Of a stretch of DNA of 64,000 bases, positions 12,793 to 25,556 are shown in pieces; position 1 is the first letter of the stretch; each line of letters starts with the position of its first letter. The notes under the pieces are model-generated. The model was not told the origin of the DNA and searched no databases. It worked only from the letters and a program-made list of their open reading frames with translations. Both the position numbers and the translations under genes were made by a program. The stretch spans positions 64,527,221 to 64,591,220 of the forward strand of contig NC_068357.1 of NCBI RefSeq assembly GCF_020536995.1, read 5' to 3'. This DNA is from Dreissena polymorpha. Lineage: Eukaryota; Mollusca; Bivalvia; Myida; Dreissenidae.

Positions 12793-14160
12793 GTGCCAGA
12801 CACAGAGAGCGTTGCCCTACACAGTAGCTTGTACAATCGTCACTCACGGGTAGGTCAAGAAATAAACGAGTGCCCAGATGTAACTGCTTGTATTGTCGTT
12901 ACTCACGGGTAAGTTAGGGACTGAAAACGTTCCTAGACACAATCGCCTTCACAGCCTATATGGTTGAAAATATCGGGTAAGTCAGGGACAAAAGCAAATT
13001 CCCGATATAACTGCCTGTACAGTCGTTACTCGCGGATAAGTAATGGTCTAAAAAAGATAAAAAATAAGCACTATGTTAAGTCGACACTCATGAGTTATTC
13101 AGGAAAACAAAAGAGCGTCCCCAGACACAGCAGGCTGCATAGTTGTTCCTCGCGAGAAAGTCAGACAATGAGAGTTCACTGATGCAGCAGCTTGTACAGT
13201 CATCACTTTTGGATACGTCATATACTACAGGCGTTCCCAGACACAGTAATATTGACAGTCGTCACCCACGGGTATGACAGGGACAGCAGTCTATAAAGTC
13301 GTAGCACTCAGAAAATCAGGGACTCAAAACGTACTCAGGCAAATCATCATGTTCTTTTGTCTCTCTCTAAATTTAGAAAAGGACTGAACGCGTTCACACT
13401 ACCCGAAGTATGTACAGTCTGTCCTAGAAGAAGGTACGTTAAAGAATGAAAGCGTTCTCGTTTACAGCTGCTGGAAATCCAGTAATTACTCTCGGAAAGG
13501 TAAGTTACTGAAAGTGTTCCCAGATATTACTGCATGTACGGTCGTCACTCTCATGTAAGTCAGTTATACAACAGTTTTATATACACCATCTGCACATGCA
13601 TCACTCTCAGATGAGTTATGGACTGAAAGCGTTGCCTGACAAAAAAGCTTGGACATGCGTAAATATCAATACGTCAGTGACTGCAAGCGTTTCCAGACAC
13701 AGCAGCTGGTAAAGTCGTCAATTTCAGGTAAGTTAGAGACTGAGTGCGATCATATATACAGCAGCATGTACAGAGGTCACTCTCCGGCAAGTCAGAGACT
13801 ACGAGCGTTGCCAGACACATTGTCATGTACAGGCGATACATAAGAGACATCAGTGTGTATATGAGTCGTGTTCTGAGAAAACTGGGTATAATGCATGTGC
13901 GTTAAGTGTCGTCCCAGAATAGCCTGTGCAGTCCACACAGGCTAATCAGGGACGACACTTTCCGCTTTTATTACATTTTTCGTTTAAATGAAGTCTCTTC
14001 TTAGCAAAAATCCAATTTAGGCGGAAAGTGTCGTCCCTGATTAGCCTGTGCGGACTGCATTCCCAATCATAGCAGCATGTACACTTGTCATTCGTAGGTA
14101 ATTCAGTGACTGAAAGCATTCCCAGTGATAGAAGCCTATACAGACGTCTCTCTCGGTGAA
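12793..14160 (+). repeat. About 60-bp satellite derived from cGLR exon 1 plus splice donor
   Basis: About 20 degenerate units of about 57-62 bp, each like GACACAGCAGCTTGTACAG + TCGTCACTCACGG + GTAAGTCAGGGACTGAAAGC. The first unit is the real 3' end of cGLR exon 1 and its donor (12849/12850). Later units keep the donor-like GTAAGT at 12909, 12977, about 13500, 13556 and 13730. A MITE (about 13861-14063) splits the array. Related units occur in opposite orientation at 41820-42250. Confidence 0.75.
13861..14063. mobile_element. Palindromic 'GTCGTCCC' MITE, inserted in the satellite
   Basis: Arms GTGTCGTCCCAGAATAGCCT and GACACTTTCCGC face their complements. The left end (GTGTTCTGAGAAAACTGGG) is kept; the right terminal arm after the second GATTAGCCTGTGCGGACTGC is lost. 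Satellite sequence resumes on the far side, so the MITE came after the amplification. Confidence 0.75.
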
Positions 14161-16900
14161 GTAAAGTTTACAGAGTGTCAGTTTTAGACACATTACCATT
14201 ACTGTAACCTTATACATGCAAAATCTAGCGACTTTGCATTTGAACTAATACCTTTATTTTGTGAGATATGGACGCTCAATGTCTTTAAAAGAAGAAAATC
14301 TGCGTTAACTACTGATATCCATTTAGTACAATATGACGCAGCTATTAACACGACTTCTCAATCATTTAGTTAATCAACGCCGTGATACATAATTTAGTTG
14401 AGATCAGCTCGTTCATTATTTTAAAAAGCACAATGAATACAGCAATTGTATACCAACTTATTCATATATTGTAGAGAAAATATATTTATTGTCGAAAACA
14501 AAGTTAAATGGCCAGACGACACTAACGCGATTTAATGACTTTGTTAATACCAGACAAAGTTCTGGAGATCTTAGATGCTAAATTACATACTATACACATC
14601 GCTCGTGTCGAAGATATGGTATTTATTTTATGTTTATAAAATAAGTTTTTTGCATTTCCAAGTAATACAATCCTTCTTTCCCTACATTTTACTTAGAAAA
14701 AGGTATTTACAAAATTGTATAAGGTTTACCATCTACTAGATAAGTAATAATAAAGGTCAATTACACACGTGTCCTAATAAGCCGTACAAAATAACCACAA
14801 TTTAACTTACAATTTACACAATTGGTAAAGATAAACTTGTAAATAGTCATGCTTTACACTAATTAAATGTGTTCGAAAACCACACATGACAAAATGCTAT
14901 GTTGAGACGCGGCCATGGTTTGCGATTACTTCTGGGATAAGTGCGAGATTCGACTAGCCATTAAACCGGGTTCGATCCCAAATTCTTTGCATTGACCGTC
15001 CCTAGGCAGAGATACCAGTTTTAATTATTTTATGTTTGAAGTTGGTCTTCTGTTATGAATTTAATTGATATGAACACAAATTTCTCTCCTGATATAGTTT
15101 CTGGAGCTCGCCATATTTAATACTACAACAGATTGATGTGTGCTTTAAGGACGTATCCCTATATATTTCTTCAAGGTTGTTATATTTTAGTCATAATTGG
15201 CTGTAACGATAAATCTTATCTTCTAATCATTTAAATATGTGTTTTATTCTTTCGGTGCAAGGGCAGAAAATTTACTCATATTCGAGTAGCGCGTAACCTT
15301 TGGATTTTTTTTTCCAGATGTGCATATGTACATTTTGGGTAAAATCTTTTGTGACGCGGATATTGTAAGTGATTAATTCTTTGGTAAGTGTGAAATTCCG
15401 TTAGCCTTCAAACTAGGTTATGTAGTAAGGACGCATATATAACATACACTCGAATATTTACATGTTTGTAAATATATTAATATAAAATCAATAGTGGACC
15501 GCCCTTTACTCATATAAAATTGAACGTCAAAAAAAAGTTCAAGCTATTACAGAACCTTTCGAATGAGTATTAACAACTTGTTTGAAAAGCGTAGATAAGC
15601 CGCTAAGAAGTACGATACATCTAGAGTTATTAACGTGTGAAGCACTTCCTACTTTATATAGAGGAATATAACACGAAGTATCCGGATGACTGGCGTGAAA
15701 TCTTGAAATCGGTTGTTTTCGTTTTTTGTCAGCATTAAATATATTCAACATTCTTATATTTTTTCCATTGGAAATTTAACAGTCAAGTATAGCGAAGAAA
15801 ACTCTACGCTTAACTCTGTCGCATTTCTCAAATGCCGTTTGAGTTGGGATATTTTGTGTGTGAGAATAACGGGTCCGCTACGCTGCGAAAGAGATAGGTG
15901 GGTGGTTTAGCGCGATGTTAATTGAGACATAATTGCAACAATTAACATCATTCACAATTCTGTAAAAATCCGTCAATTTGGAAAAAATACCTGAGCAAAG
16001 CTAATTTCGTTACCATTCGTCTTACTTAAATGTATGTTTGAATAAGAGGGTACACCGCTTGAATAATTGTTACAATATTATATAATTTGTCAATAAATCA
16101 TGATCACTTAACTCGTTAAAGTCGTTCACCGTAAAATCTTTCATAAAAAAATCCTTCTTGTTAAAAAAAAAGTCAACTGTAGATAATCCGATACGTGTGA
16201 AATATGTGTTTGTACAATAACAACACAGAGTGCTATCTACCCTGCCGTTAACAATACGGTAATTCGATGATTTGCAGGTCTAGATGTTTAAACCCACGAT
16301 TAGTGTGCGACTTATCGACGGAGGCCGTACTTATTGTACATAGGAAACGGGTTAAATGTCATCAGTTAAGTTATTGAAATTATATATGCAGTCATATTAA
16401 GTACCAGTTCTGCAATTAAAATCCCGAGATAATAACACTTAACCGTGATTATTATACATACCGGTATCGTTTTCTAAAAAATAAGAAATGTGCACTTACA
16501 ACGTTATAAGCGCAGGTATTTATTATTTTAAACATACGATAGCATGTGATGTCTCTGGCTTAAATACAAAAAAGTAAATTACGTTTGTTTCAATTGTATA
16601 TTTAAGTTGTACTACTAATTTCATTCGCGCTTAGAGCTTTCGAACATAAATACATAATTTAATACATGTTTTGCAAACGAAATAGTTTCCAGTCAAATTC
16701 TCGTTATATTCGATGGAACTGATGCCGTTTAGTATGATGGTTAATGTTGAGGGGCTTTATGACTGTTCAGGGTATCGATTAATAAATTTGAATTGGAATA
16801 TTACAAACTGCATCAATTAATGAAAAAGGGGAAAATACTGGAATATGATAGTTTTATTAAAACTTAAAGAATTAAACTATTTAGTTTATGTTTATTTTTA
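14160..16900. other. cGLR copy A intron; nothing further recognised
   Basis: AT-rich intronic sequence. A B-box-like GGTTCGATCCC at about 14967 sits near a possible A box, perhaps a decayed SINE, but there is no second copy nearby to confirm it. No exon is seen. Confidence 0.4.
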
Positions 16901-18251
16901 GAATTATATTGAAATAACGTCCGTAGAAGTCTGCAATATAATGACACATCTGGGATACGGGGAGGAAATCAGACGAAGAAGAATTTTAAAGTACAACGAT
17001 AGGGATAGTATAGTGAATGCAAAGATGGTAGAACGCAACGAATTTCGTGTAAATGACATCTCTATAATCACAGCTGGAAGCAAGGCTGAGGGGCTTTCAT
17101 GCTGCTTTGAAAGCGACACTGACCAGTTACTCGTACTGAAAGATGTCCTCTGTGTGGAAGCTGAAGTCGATCTTCACACCATACCAGAAGACATAGACGT
17201 ATTCAGGATGGATACACGTGTATACCCAGGGCACTGCAGGATGTACTGGAGAGAAAAGCTTCTTCACATTGCAATGTAATTTAGAATGCTATGTGTGATG
17301 ACGGACAAGGAAACGCTATACTGAGCAGTGGTTTATTTGTTGATGAATGTACGAACGCTCAATCACCCGGGTTTCAACTGAGACGTGCAGGGCCGTCACT
17401 AGCGAGCACATTACATGTACCAGGGAGTTTAAATGTAGACTTAGTGCCCGCAATACGGTGTCAATGCCCCTGTATCCTGCAGCGTTGGGCTGAACGACCT
17501 CGACATTGGCCGGCCCCGGATGTCGTCCGGAAAGTCATATCATTAGGATCTTTCGTTACCCCAGTAGGGTTTAAAGGTAGTGAGTACGCATTCTTTGAGT
17601 GGAGGATTTGCTTTAACACGGATGAAACAGAACTCGTTAACAATCTTAATGTCAATCAGACAAAATTGTATGTTATTTTGTTTTGTTTGAGATGTTTTGA
17701 ATCCAACGAAGAAAGAAATAACATCTTACGTGCTGAAAAATATAATATTTTGGCAAGCTGAAAGCAATACCCCTGCAATGTTTCAAGACAGGAATTTGAT
17801 ATACTGGTTACATGACGCACTGGGAACACTCAGAACTGTAATATTGTCTACACAGCTGCCATATAACATGATTCCAGAGCGAAATCTGATGCAAGCGTGT
17901 AGATTGCAGGAAGAACAGCGGCGTCAATGGGTGGCAGATATTACGGAAATGCTTGAGGAAGGTCCTAGAGTGATACTGAGATTGCCGAAGATACGACAGG
18001 CCATTATCTGTCACCCAGAACCGCTGTTGTGGTTCAGCAGGATAAGGATGGAGCTTGAGATGCTGGGGCTGGAGAGGTTTAACAGAGACATTCAATGTAT
18101 TGATGAGAACGGGGAGTGTAACTCTGATATCATCCTGCAGGAGATTGACACACGCGTGAGCGAAATAATAAGAGAGGTCCGTCTACGAATGTATTTGGAA
18201 GGCAATGTTGTTAATGAACCCGTTGATATTTTCGAAAGAATTCTAATGTAG

Positions 18252-19000
18252 TCCTGAATGTGATTTCATTTAATCATGCATGTTGCAGCTTACATTAGTT
18301 GTTCCAGACCATTTTATTTTAATGAGTCATTGTACAATAGAAAACTATTCTCATTCAAACATATTTATTTGTACAAATACTGTTTGAAATAAGAGTCAGA
18401 AGAGTCAGAACCTACTTCGGTTTGCTATTCTTAATATATCTAAAAAGTGACCTAATCGACATATGATTTACATTTCTGGAAGAAACACTTGCTCCATTAT
18501 GTGACCCATAACGCACGTGTATTGTTTATTTTTTTGGTTTTTGTTCCACTCTGCAACTTAATTAGTTGCCACATTTTACAAAACGGAAGAAAATACATAA
18601 AGCAATTATAAAAGGGACGTTTTAATTTTTATTTTTTTGAAAAAAGGCGAAATAACAAAAAAGTCAAATATTTGTTAAAGTGTATAGTCCTTTCAAAAAA
18701 GCGAAACAAACTTCACGACTTAGAAACATTTGTTTTTTCTATGTTTCTATGTTATTATTAGATATGTATTCAAAATATTACGTAATTGATTTGGAATTTA
18801 TTTAATTTTATGTTTCAAAACTACACAACTCTGTCAACAAGTCTCTTTTAATGAAAATTAACATTAAAAGCTCTAAATTCAAATTGAACAAACGTAAATT
18901 ATTACAATTTCAATGCACATTGATACAAAAGATTGATAACACATTTTGTCCTTATTTGAAATGAAAATAACATGCACAGAAATTCCAGTTTTAGCTTTTT
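18252..19000. other. No gene seen
   Basis: AT-rich sequence after the cGLR stop. AT-rich runs could serve as a poly(A) region but I cannot choose one. Confidence 0.35.
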
Positions 19001-19577
19001 ATGTCCCCCACCCACTACAGTGGGGGACATATTGTTTTTGCCCTGTCTGTTGGTTTGTGTGTTTGTTTGTTTGTTTTTTTGTTTGTTTGCTCCAACTTTA
19101 ACATTTGCCATAGCTTTTGCAATATTGAAGATAGCAACGTCATATTTGGCATGCATGTGTATCTCATAGAGCTGCACATTTAAAGTGGTGAAAAATCAAA
19201 GTCAAGTTCATCCTTCAAGGTCAAAGGTCAAATATATGGGTCAAAATTGCTAATTTAATGAACACTTTTGTAAAATTGAAGATAGTAACTTGATATTTAT
19301 CATGCATGTGTATCTCATGGAGCTGCACATTTTGAGTGGTGAAAAATCAAGGTCAATGTCATCTTTCAAGGTGAAATATATGGGTCAAAATTGCTCATTT
19401 AATGTACACTTTTGCAATATTGAAGATAGCAACTTGATATTTGGCATGCATGTGTATCTCATGGAGCTTCACATTTTGAGTGATGAAAGGTCAAGGTCAT
19501 CCTTCAAGGTCAAAGGTCAAAAAAATCAAAGCGGCGCAGAAGGGAACATAGTGTTTCTGACAAACACATTTCTTGTT
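19001..19577. mobile_element. Hairpin + tandem-unit + tail element (GTCCCCCAC type)
   Basis: Opens with a short hairpin, GTCCCCCAC pairing with GTGGGGGAC around CCACTACA. Three degenerate units of about 142-152 bp follow (AGATAGCAACTTGATATTTG, GTGTATCTCATGGAGCTGC, TCAAGGTCAAAGGTCAAA), then a unique tail ending TTTCTGACAAACACATTTCT. The layout resembles non-autonomous Helitron-like elements of molluscs, but I cannot prove the class. Apparent ORFs across it are chance frames in the tandem units. Confidence 0.65.
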
Positions 19578-20660
19578 TTCTTTTCCCAAAACTGTCAGAA
19601 ACAAATCATCTCGGTGTATATAAAAATACTTTGCTCTATAAGTAGTGCAGTTCAAAGTATCCATTGTGAACTTTATTTTATGATATTGGCCACACCAGAT
19701 CCAAGATGCACTGGCATAAACTGTTTCCGGTACTTTGTCTTTTTTTAAGTTTCAAAGTCTAAACTGATCTATGTTTCATATTCTAAAGCTAGGTTAACAA
19801 AAACATAAGAAATAATACTGTTGGCTAATTTTTCAATGCAAGATCTCCCATATCTGAAATGTAGCTTTCATTAAACATAAAAAATAATCTAAATGTATTA
19901 TTATAATTCGGTACTTTGCTCTGTAACGTTGTGTATCGGCCAATGTACAGATTAATCGATATTAAAATATTAAATATTAGAAGAAGTATTTGAAATGCAC
20001 GACATAATGTTTTTATCGGCATGTAAACAATATCATTGGAAAGTATTTGTTGGACACTGATCTCAATACTAATTCAAAACAGTGTGCATGATTTATTTAC
20101 TAATTATAAAACATTTAAAATTAATATCATTGTATGGTAGTGATCCTTATTTAACAAGTTATGTTACACACTGACTGAATTTTAGAATCACTGATAAACA
20201 TATTGTATTATGCTTTTTGTGTTGTTGTTTTAATGTTATATAATGTACCAACGCATGTATGGAAATTACACGGAGTTTAAGTCGGATGATTTTTTACCAC
20301 ACAATATGCAATACAAAGCGATTCTTTTTTTTAATGTTTCAATATTTCAAAAGTTGCTTTTGCTTTTATTTGTTTTAGTATCTCAAATTGATTGCATGTC
20401 TATGTGTGCACGCTTACTGCAAGCTTGGCTTAAACGCCAATTTAAACTCTAACGCGTTGCTTTACCTATACGTACACTGCAACCGACTAATAACGTCCCG
20501 AAATGCAAACATACCATTATGGCATAAATCCAAATATCATATGTGTTATCTTAGTTCCATGTCAAATAATGACTCTCAGATAACAGCGATAGATGGGTCT
20601 CGTTGACAAGCATAAAATCAAAGTTTAAATGAAAATAACACTTTTCATAATCACCGTCTA
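19578..20660. other. No gene seen
   Basis: AT-rich sequence with short chance frames only. Confidence 0.35.
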
Positions 20661-20662
20661 TC

Positions 20663-20702
20663 ATCACCACCGGAAATAGATGACCAGCGAAGCGAAAGTA
20701 AA
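20663..20702 (+). repeat. Inverted copy of the zinc-finger gene's first-exon leader
   Basis: About 37 bp (ACCACCGGAAATAGATGACC then AGCGAAGCGAAAGTAAAC) match, in opposite orientation, the leader just before the start codon of the zinc-finger gene at 23693-23731. A second paired motif, GTGTACGGCGAATAGTT, lies downstream on each side (about 21102 and 23325-23345), so both flanks copy the exon 1/intron 1 start. No coding exon follows this copy. Confidence 0.6.
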
Positions 20703-21935
20703 CATCACGCAAGAGGTAGTGCTCTTGAAAAGAATAAGTTGTACCATTTTTATTGCGAACGTTTTCTAAAAAACGTGTGACAAATTAATAATGGACATAT
20801 AAAACTTCTATCGTAAGTAGATTGAGTTCTTTATTTATACATTCAAGTGTTGAAATAGATCAATCATTAGCTACCTGTTGCCGAAAGTTAATTTCATTTG
20901 GACATCTTTGTTCCTTTTGTCCAAAGAAAGTATACTAATTTTGCCGAATTTTTCAATGGGGTGCAAATAGAATTATAAAAACTATATGTTTTTGCAAGCT
21001 TCAGTCCAGAAATCTAGTAAGTGTGCAAATGTTTTGCTAAAATATAACCTTCGTTGTGTATGGCCAATAGAACCTGATGTGTATAGCAATATAAAATTAA
21101 ATTGTGTACGGCGAATAGTTTTGAGTTTGGAACTGACAATGCACAAGAAGGGGACCTCTGGACGGGATTATTATTATCGCATTGTCCGCTATTTCAGATT
21201 TGTTTGTATCCTAATTGGGTGCAATTCGTCTATTTTGGAAAAAGTGGAAATGCAGAAATGCGCAGATACACCATTTTAGAAAGCAGAGTTATCGGTCCGC
21301 TGTCCCAAGTAAAAAAACTTAAGTAATTATGCTATTGTTTATGTTAATTAGACCAATTAAAGTCTCATCACCAAAAAGCTACAAAAACAATCTTAAGCTA
21401 GAAGAACTGCTAGACATGTGTGTCCGTCGGGTCTCAGTTCAGTATCATGCGGCGGTCTCGTTTATATCAACAATTGACATTCGGGAATAATACCACCCTC
21501 AAATTCCTTTAAGTCTATTTTAGAATGCAGTTTTGAAGTAAATGTTTTAGGCGATCGTCCATATAAGCTTACCCCCCTCCCCCCATGAGCACATACATGA
21601 ATTCAATACGTTTACTATACAACAGGTTAAATAATATAAAGTTCAACAAAAGTATCCAAATGGGACAATTTTCTATTCTCTCTTCATGTTGGTAGAGTGA
21701 AAATTGCAGAACCATTCAGAAAGGTCCCTGCAGTAGGGACCAAGATAGAGATCTCTATCACTTTATGACCAAAACAAAACAAAATTAACCAAACAAAAAA
21801 TAATAGAAAAACAAATAAAAATGGGGTGTTAACGACATATAACTCTTGCAAAACATTGTCTGATTACTAGAAGATAAAACGAAATTATTTATAATGATGA
21901 ATAATACTTATTAAACTGATGACATTCCCTGATGT

Positions 21936-23681
21936 TTAACACATACAGATAAAGTATAGAGGTAATGCGCAATCACAACTACAGGTTACCCCCATGTCAA
22001 AATAATATTCAAGCCACGTTCGAGGGACAGTGCTTATATTGAACTTTAAGACTGGATCTCCAGGCAAATATCTTAATGCAGCCCTCACATGTGTAGCGCT
22101 TCTCCTCATGCTTTCCGCGCTGGTGATATCGCAGTCATACCTATGAGGGAACGTCGCATCGCACTTATCACATTTAAACCTTTTATAGGAGTTTTTTATG
22201 CATGTCTTTAAATGACGACTAGATAACCCATGAGAGGAGAATGATGATTTACAATGAGCACATTTGTCTATCGATACGTTTAGGTGCGTTGCATTGTAAA
22301 ACTTATACTGCACACTTTGATAAAAGATCTTTTCACACAAAGAACATTTGTGTTTGAAGCTGCTACTGTGTTTAGATTAAATGTGTAAATTTAGATCATA
22401 CTTTGTTTCATAGTTTTTACCGCACGGTTCACACATCAACAGAGGTTTCGACGGAATCGGATCCTTGCATGTTTGTTGCTGTACTTCACCTACAGTTGTG
22501 CATGTACTCGCGTGGCAATGGTATGCTTCTTTTGCAGGAGTGCTTGTTCGTGGTCTAGGTGTATGCCATCTGCATCGTTTCACGTGTTTGCTATAGTTCG
22601 ACTTGTCAGTGGAGTAATACCAAAATAACACGAATGCACTGCGTGAATGCTTTCTTTAAGGCCAGAAACATCTAGCGACTCATCCATGTCTGAAATAGGA
22701 AAACAAACTATAAGGAAAGTTGTATGGAATGCCTTTATTGAAGTGCCTTTATCACTCAAAATTGTCTACCCTTAATTCACGCTTTTCACTCTAACTCATG
22801 ATAATGTCCACATGTTCTTTTTGTTTGCATTGCATCTCTACCTTTCTCTCACTCCAAATACCACAACAAGCATAGACTTATAATACGGTCATCGACGCAA
22901 TAATTCTGTCAAACCCATGTCATGAGGATCCCAGGGTTTAGGGGTAGACCGTATTCAAAATTCGGTTTGCAGTGGCATATACTTCATTATGGTTTCTCCT
23001 CTTTAGCATAACTCTATATTGTGGATAGAATCTATTTAAAAAAGCGAAACAAGTGTAATGTGTTCCTGCAGTGTATGTTTGGATCATAAATCAGAACGAG
23101 TTTTCGCCAGAAAATGGTATTTGCAACCACTCAAAAATAGCAGTTTCCTGCATAGGCGTGGTAAATTTGGTTAAACATTCAAATTTAACATTCAAGGGTA
23201 TTTTTTCACTATACTATTTATTTGATTATAATCAGTTATCAGACTAGTGTTAAAATGCCAATACGCTGCAACTATTCGCCGTACATGACTTTAACTATTA
23301 ACCGTACACGTCTTTTATCATTAACAACTATTCGCCGTACACTACAGTTATTTTATTTTAATAGATTTCCACGAAAAATAATCAAACCAAGACCAGAAAT
23401 AGCGTTAAGATGGTACATATTGCCTTAAAGAATAGGAAATCAACTCCATACACGACGACAAACCTTGTAATCTTAAAAAAGCTGTTTCTTCGAGAAGTAC
23501 CAATTTCAAACCGGTACCAAGCAGTCATAAATTTGTGTAAATAACGCTTCATCAATGCGAATTGCAATATAGATACACATTTTTAAACATATTACTCTTT
23601 CTGTAAAATGCCTAACACGCACTGGTTAGCCAGGAGCGAGTAATTATTAGATATTTTAGGTAAATACTTACTGCTGACCAT
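21936..23681 (-). pseudogene. C2H2 zinc-finger protein, broken
   Basis: Probable exon 1 is tiny (23681-23672, ATG GTC AGC A, donor GTAAGT); exon 2 begins at 22689 after CCTATTTCAG and reads in phase NMDESLDVSGLKESIHA. A frameshift near 22628 leads into YYSTDKSNYSKHVKRC, the end of a finger. Further on come CEPCGKNYETKYDLNLH (C-x2-C-x12-H), an in-frame TAA at about 22378-22380, HKCSLCEKIFYQS, DKCAHCKSSFSSHGLSSRHLKTC (a C2HC finger) and FKCDKCDATFPHRYD, after which histidines are lost. Such proteins bind DNA in the nucleus as transcription regulators; no target can be inferred. The intron and its sites are retained, so this is a decayed gene copy and not a processed one. Confidence 0.7.
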
Positions 23682-24267
23682 GGTTGTTTCGTTTACTTTC
23701 GCTTCGCTGGTCATCTATCTCCGGTGGTACTTGTTTCAATGTTGAGTACCGAGGCGAATACAAAGCACGCGGCGTATTAAATAATGATAATCGTTGTTCA
23801 TACAATAGGAATATGGTTTAATTGCTGTTGATTTTTATAGTTCACATTGAAGCATTCATCGAGGATAGTGCTAAGTTTAGAAATGTTGTGTACCGACAGA
23901 TTATCAAATAGGTGCTCGTCGAAGACGATGGGTTTGTATACCTATCAGCTATGCAATATAGTGGTCAGCTGCGATACAAAATGTCAAACAACATTTAAAG
24001 GTACAGACAATAACCCTTTCCGAGAAAATGAAACTTAATTGTGATTAATATGTGTTTTGGAGGCACTTTGTCAACAAAGCTTTTTCATTTTTTAAATATT
24101 GTTTGAAAAATCTTAATTGTCATACTTAGCGCATTGTTCAATCATTTCATAGTTTTATATGAAAGACATAACGTATCAAGGTGAGTGTGTGTTGAAAAAC
24201 AACAACGCTTCCTTATGATTTCAGAATTAACAGGCACCGCTGCTCGGTGAAGGTAATGGTTATATAT

Positions 24268-24960
24268 TAAACATACACTTGTTAAGTCAGCGTCAAACAC
24301 AGAGATTGTTGTGATATACAACTTTGACGACGGAAAGGTATTTTATTTAAAAATATATTTTGGAAATTTATGTTATAGTTTATTGTGTTTTTAAATTAAG
24401 TAAGGTTAACAAAGAATGTTATAATTTTATGCATATACTACCAATAGTACACCATGTGAGTTGCTGTATTCATTGTGTATTATGTGGAATGAGACTGTTA
24501 AAGCATTTCTAAGAGTGTAGTTTGATTTATGCATATACGTGTTGTGTTTATTTTTCGAGGTTTAGGCTAATCAGGGTCGACAATCTCTGCCTATACTTGA
24601 GTCTGGGGTGACACTTCACGCACATGACTTAAGCTTTTTTCCCAGAACAAGGCCGCTTTAATCACCCCGTATGCACTCTAGTATGTCCATGTTAGTTGCT
24701 TCAATACAGTTAAGTTGGAAAATGTTGTCACGGATAAGCAGGTGGTGTCTACGCAGGCTAATATGGAACGACACTATACGCACATGCGTTAAGCCCTGTT
24801 TTGCAGAAAAAGACTCAAATAAAAAGGCTTTAACAAGGCCTTTAACTTCCTCTCAATACTGCGATTACTGTGCAAATATAAAGGAATGTGTTTTGTTCAT
24901 AATTCAACACACAATTAACCAGAATTGCGACACCTTAAGGGTTTCGCGGGATGTAATGAG
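24268..24960 (+). promoter_or_regulatory. Copy of ITPA leader end and intron 1, upstream of the ankyrin-cGLR locus
   Basis: Matches 42720-43450 in the same orientation: AAGTCAGCGTC, GTTGTGATATACAA, TTTGACGACGGAAAG followed by GTATTT (donor at 24338; the ITPA equivalent is at 42786), then AGTAAGGTTAACAAA and ACCAATAGTACACC. It begins where the copy at 11145-11617 stops, so the two copies together equal one duplicate of the ITPA 5' region split by about 12.65 kb. It could act as an untranslated exon for the gene at 27407, which has an acceptor (GTATGTTCCAG) upstream of its ATG; that is an inference. Confidence 0.5.
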
Positions 24961-25556
24961 TGGGGATATCAAATGAAATTGAAACCCGATTCGTTCTGTG
25001 CATTAGTTGATGGTTACTAAAATACTCGCATACATTTTTGTGGCATTTCGATTAGCTACCATACAAAGTAGAACTTCATTTCCCATGACTATACTATTAA
25101 AAACGTGAAAAGAGCAAACAACTGCAGTTCGTCGGACATCCCCATCTTTAGCCAAAACACTATCGACTAACATAAATCCTGTTTTTGTATCTACACAATT
25201 CTGTGAATTTTAATCGAAACATCATCATACCTTTGCATAAGAAAGTGTTTAATTTATTTGGCAATGCCTTCATCGCTTTGATTGTATATAACGAAATGTA
25301 TTTTATCACATGAGATACGCTGTTTCCCATGTTATATAACCATTACGAATATTTTTATATTACACATATGTAATGTACTTTTTAAGCGTTTTCATTGGCT
25401 GAGTTTTCGTTTGATTTACCAATCGCATTTTGTTATTTTGCTGAAATGACGTTCAACGTCAAATGACGTCACGAAATGTGTAACAACATTGGGGATTTAT
25501 CATTATGTTTGCGTAAATATTTATTTAGCTTGCTCATTTAAAATCATGTGGTTAAA

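Larger units (their letters stand above)
12766..18251 (+). pseudogene. Mab-21 / cGAS-like receptor (cGLR), copy A, broken
   Basis: Family role: cytosolic nucleotidyltransferase-fold sensor; active members make cyclic dinucleotides on ligand binding. Exon 1 (12766-12849, 28 codons, MAEGGIQNIVPD) follows an acceptor (TTGTTTCAG) and ends in phase 0 at CACTCACGG/gtaggt. Exon 2 starts at 16902 after TTTTTAG, also phase 0, with NYIEITSVEVCNI. Exon 2 shows ITAGSKAEGL and ESDTDQL (the GS...D-x-D site), VYPGHCRM, LNVDLVPAIRCQCP (third acidic residue), the HWPAPDVVRKVISLG block and a C-terminal helical half ending at 18251. Breaks: a one-base loss near 17233, a TAG at 17282-17284 and a one-base shift near 17680; otherwise length and motifs fit the bivalve Mab-21 family. 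The 4-kb intron contains a satellite derived from exon 1 and a MITE. All three acidic positions remain, so the parent was probably catalytic. Confidence 0.85.

Noticed and set aside
14930-14990. B-box-like GGTTCGATCCC as a SINE
   Set aside because: No clear A box at the right distance and no second copy in the window.
19290-19748. 152-codon ORF
   Set aside because: It crosses tandem units and the tail of the GTCCCCCAC element; no protein family features.
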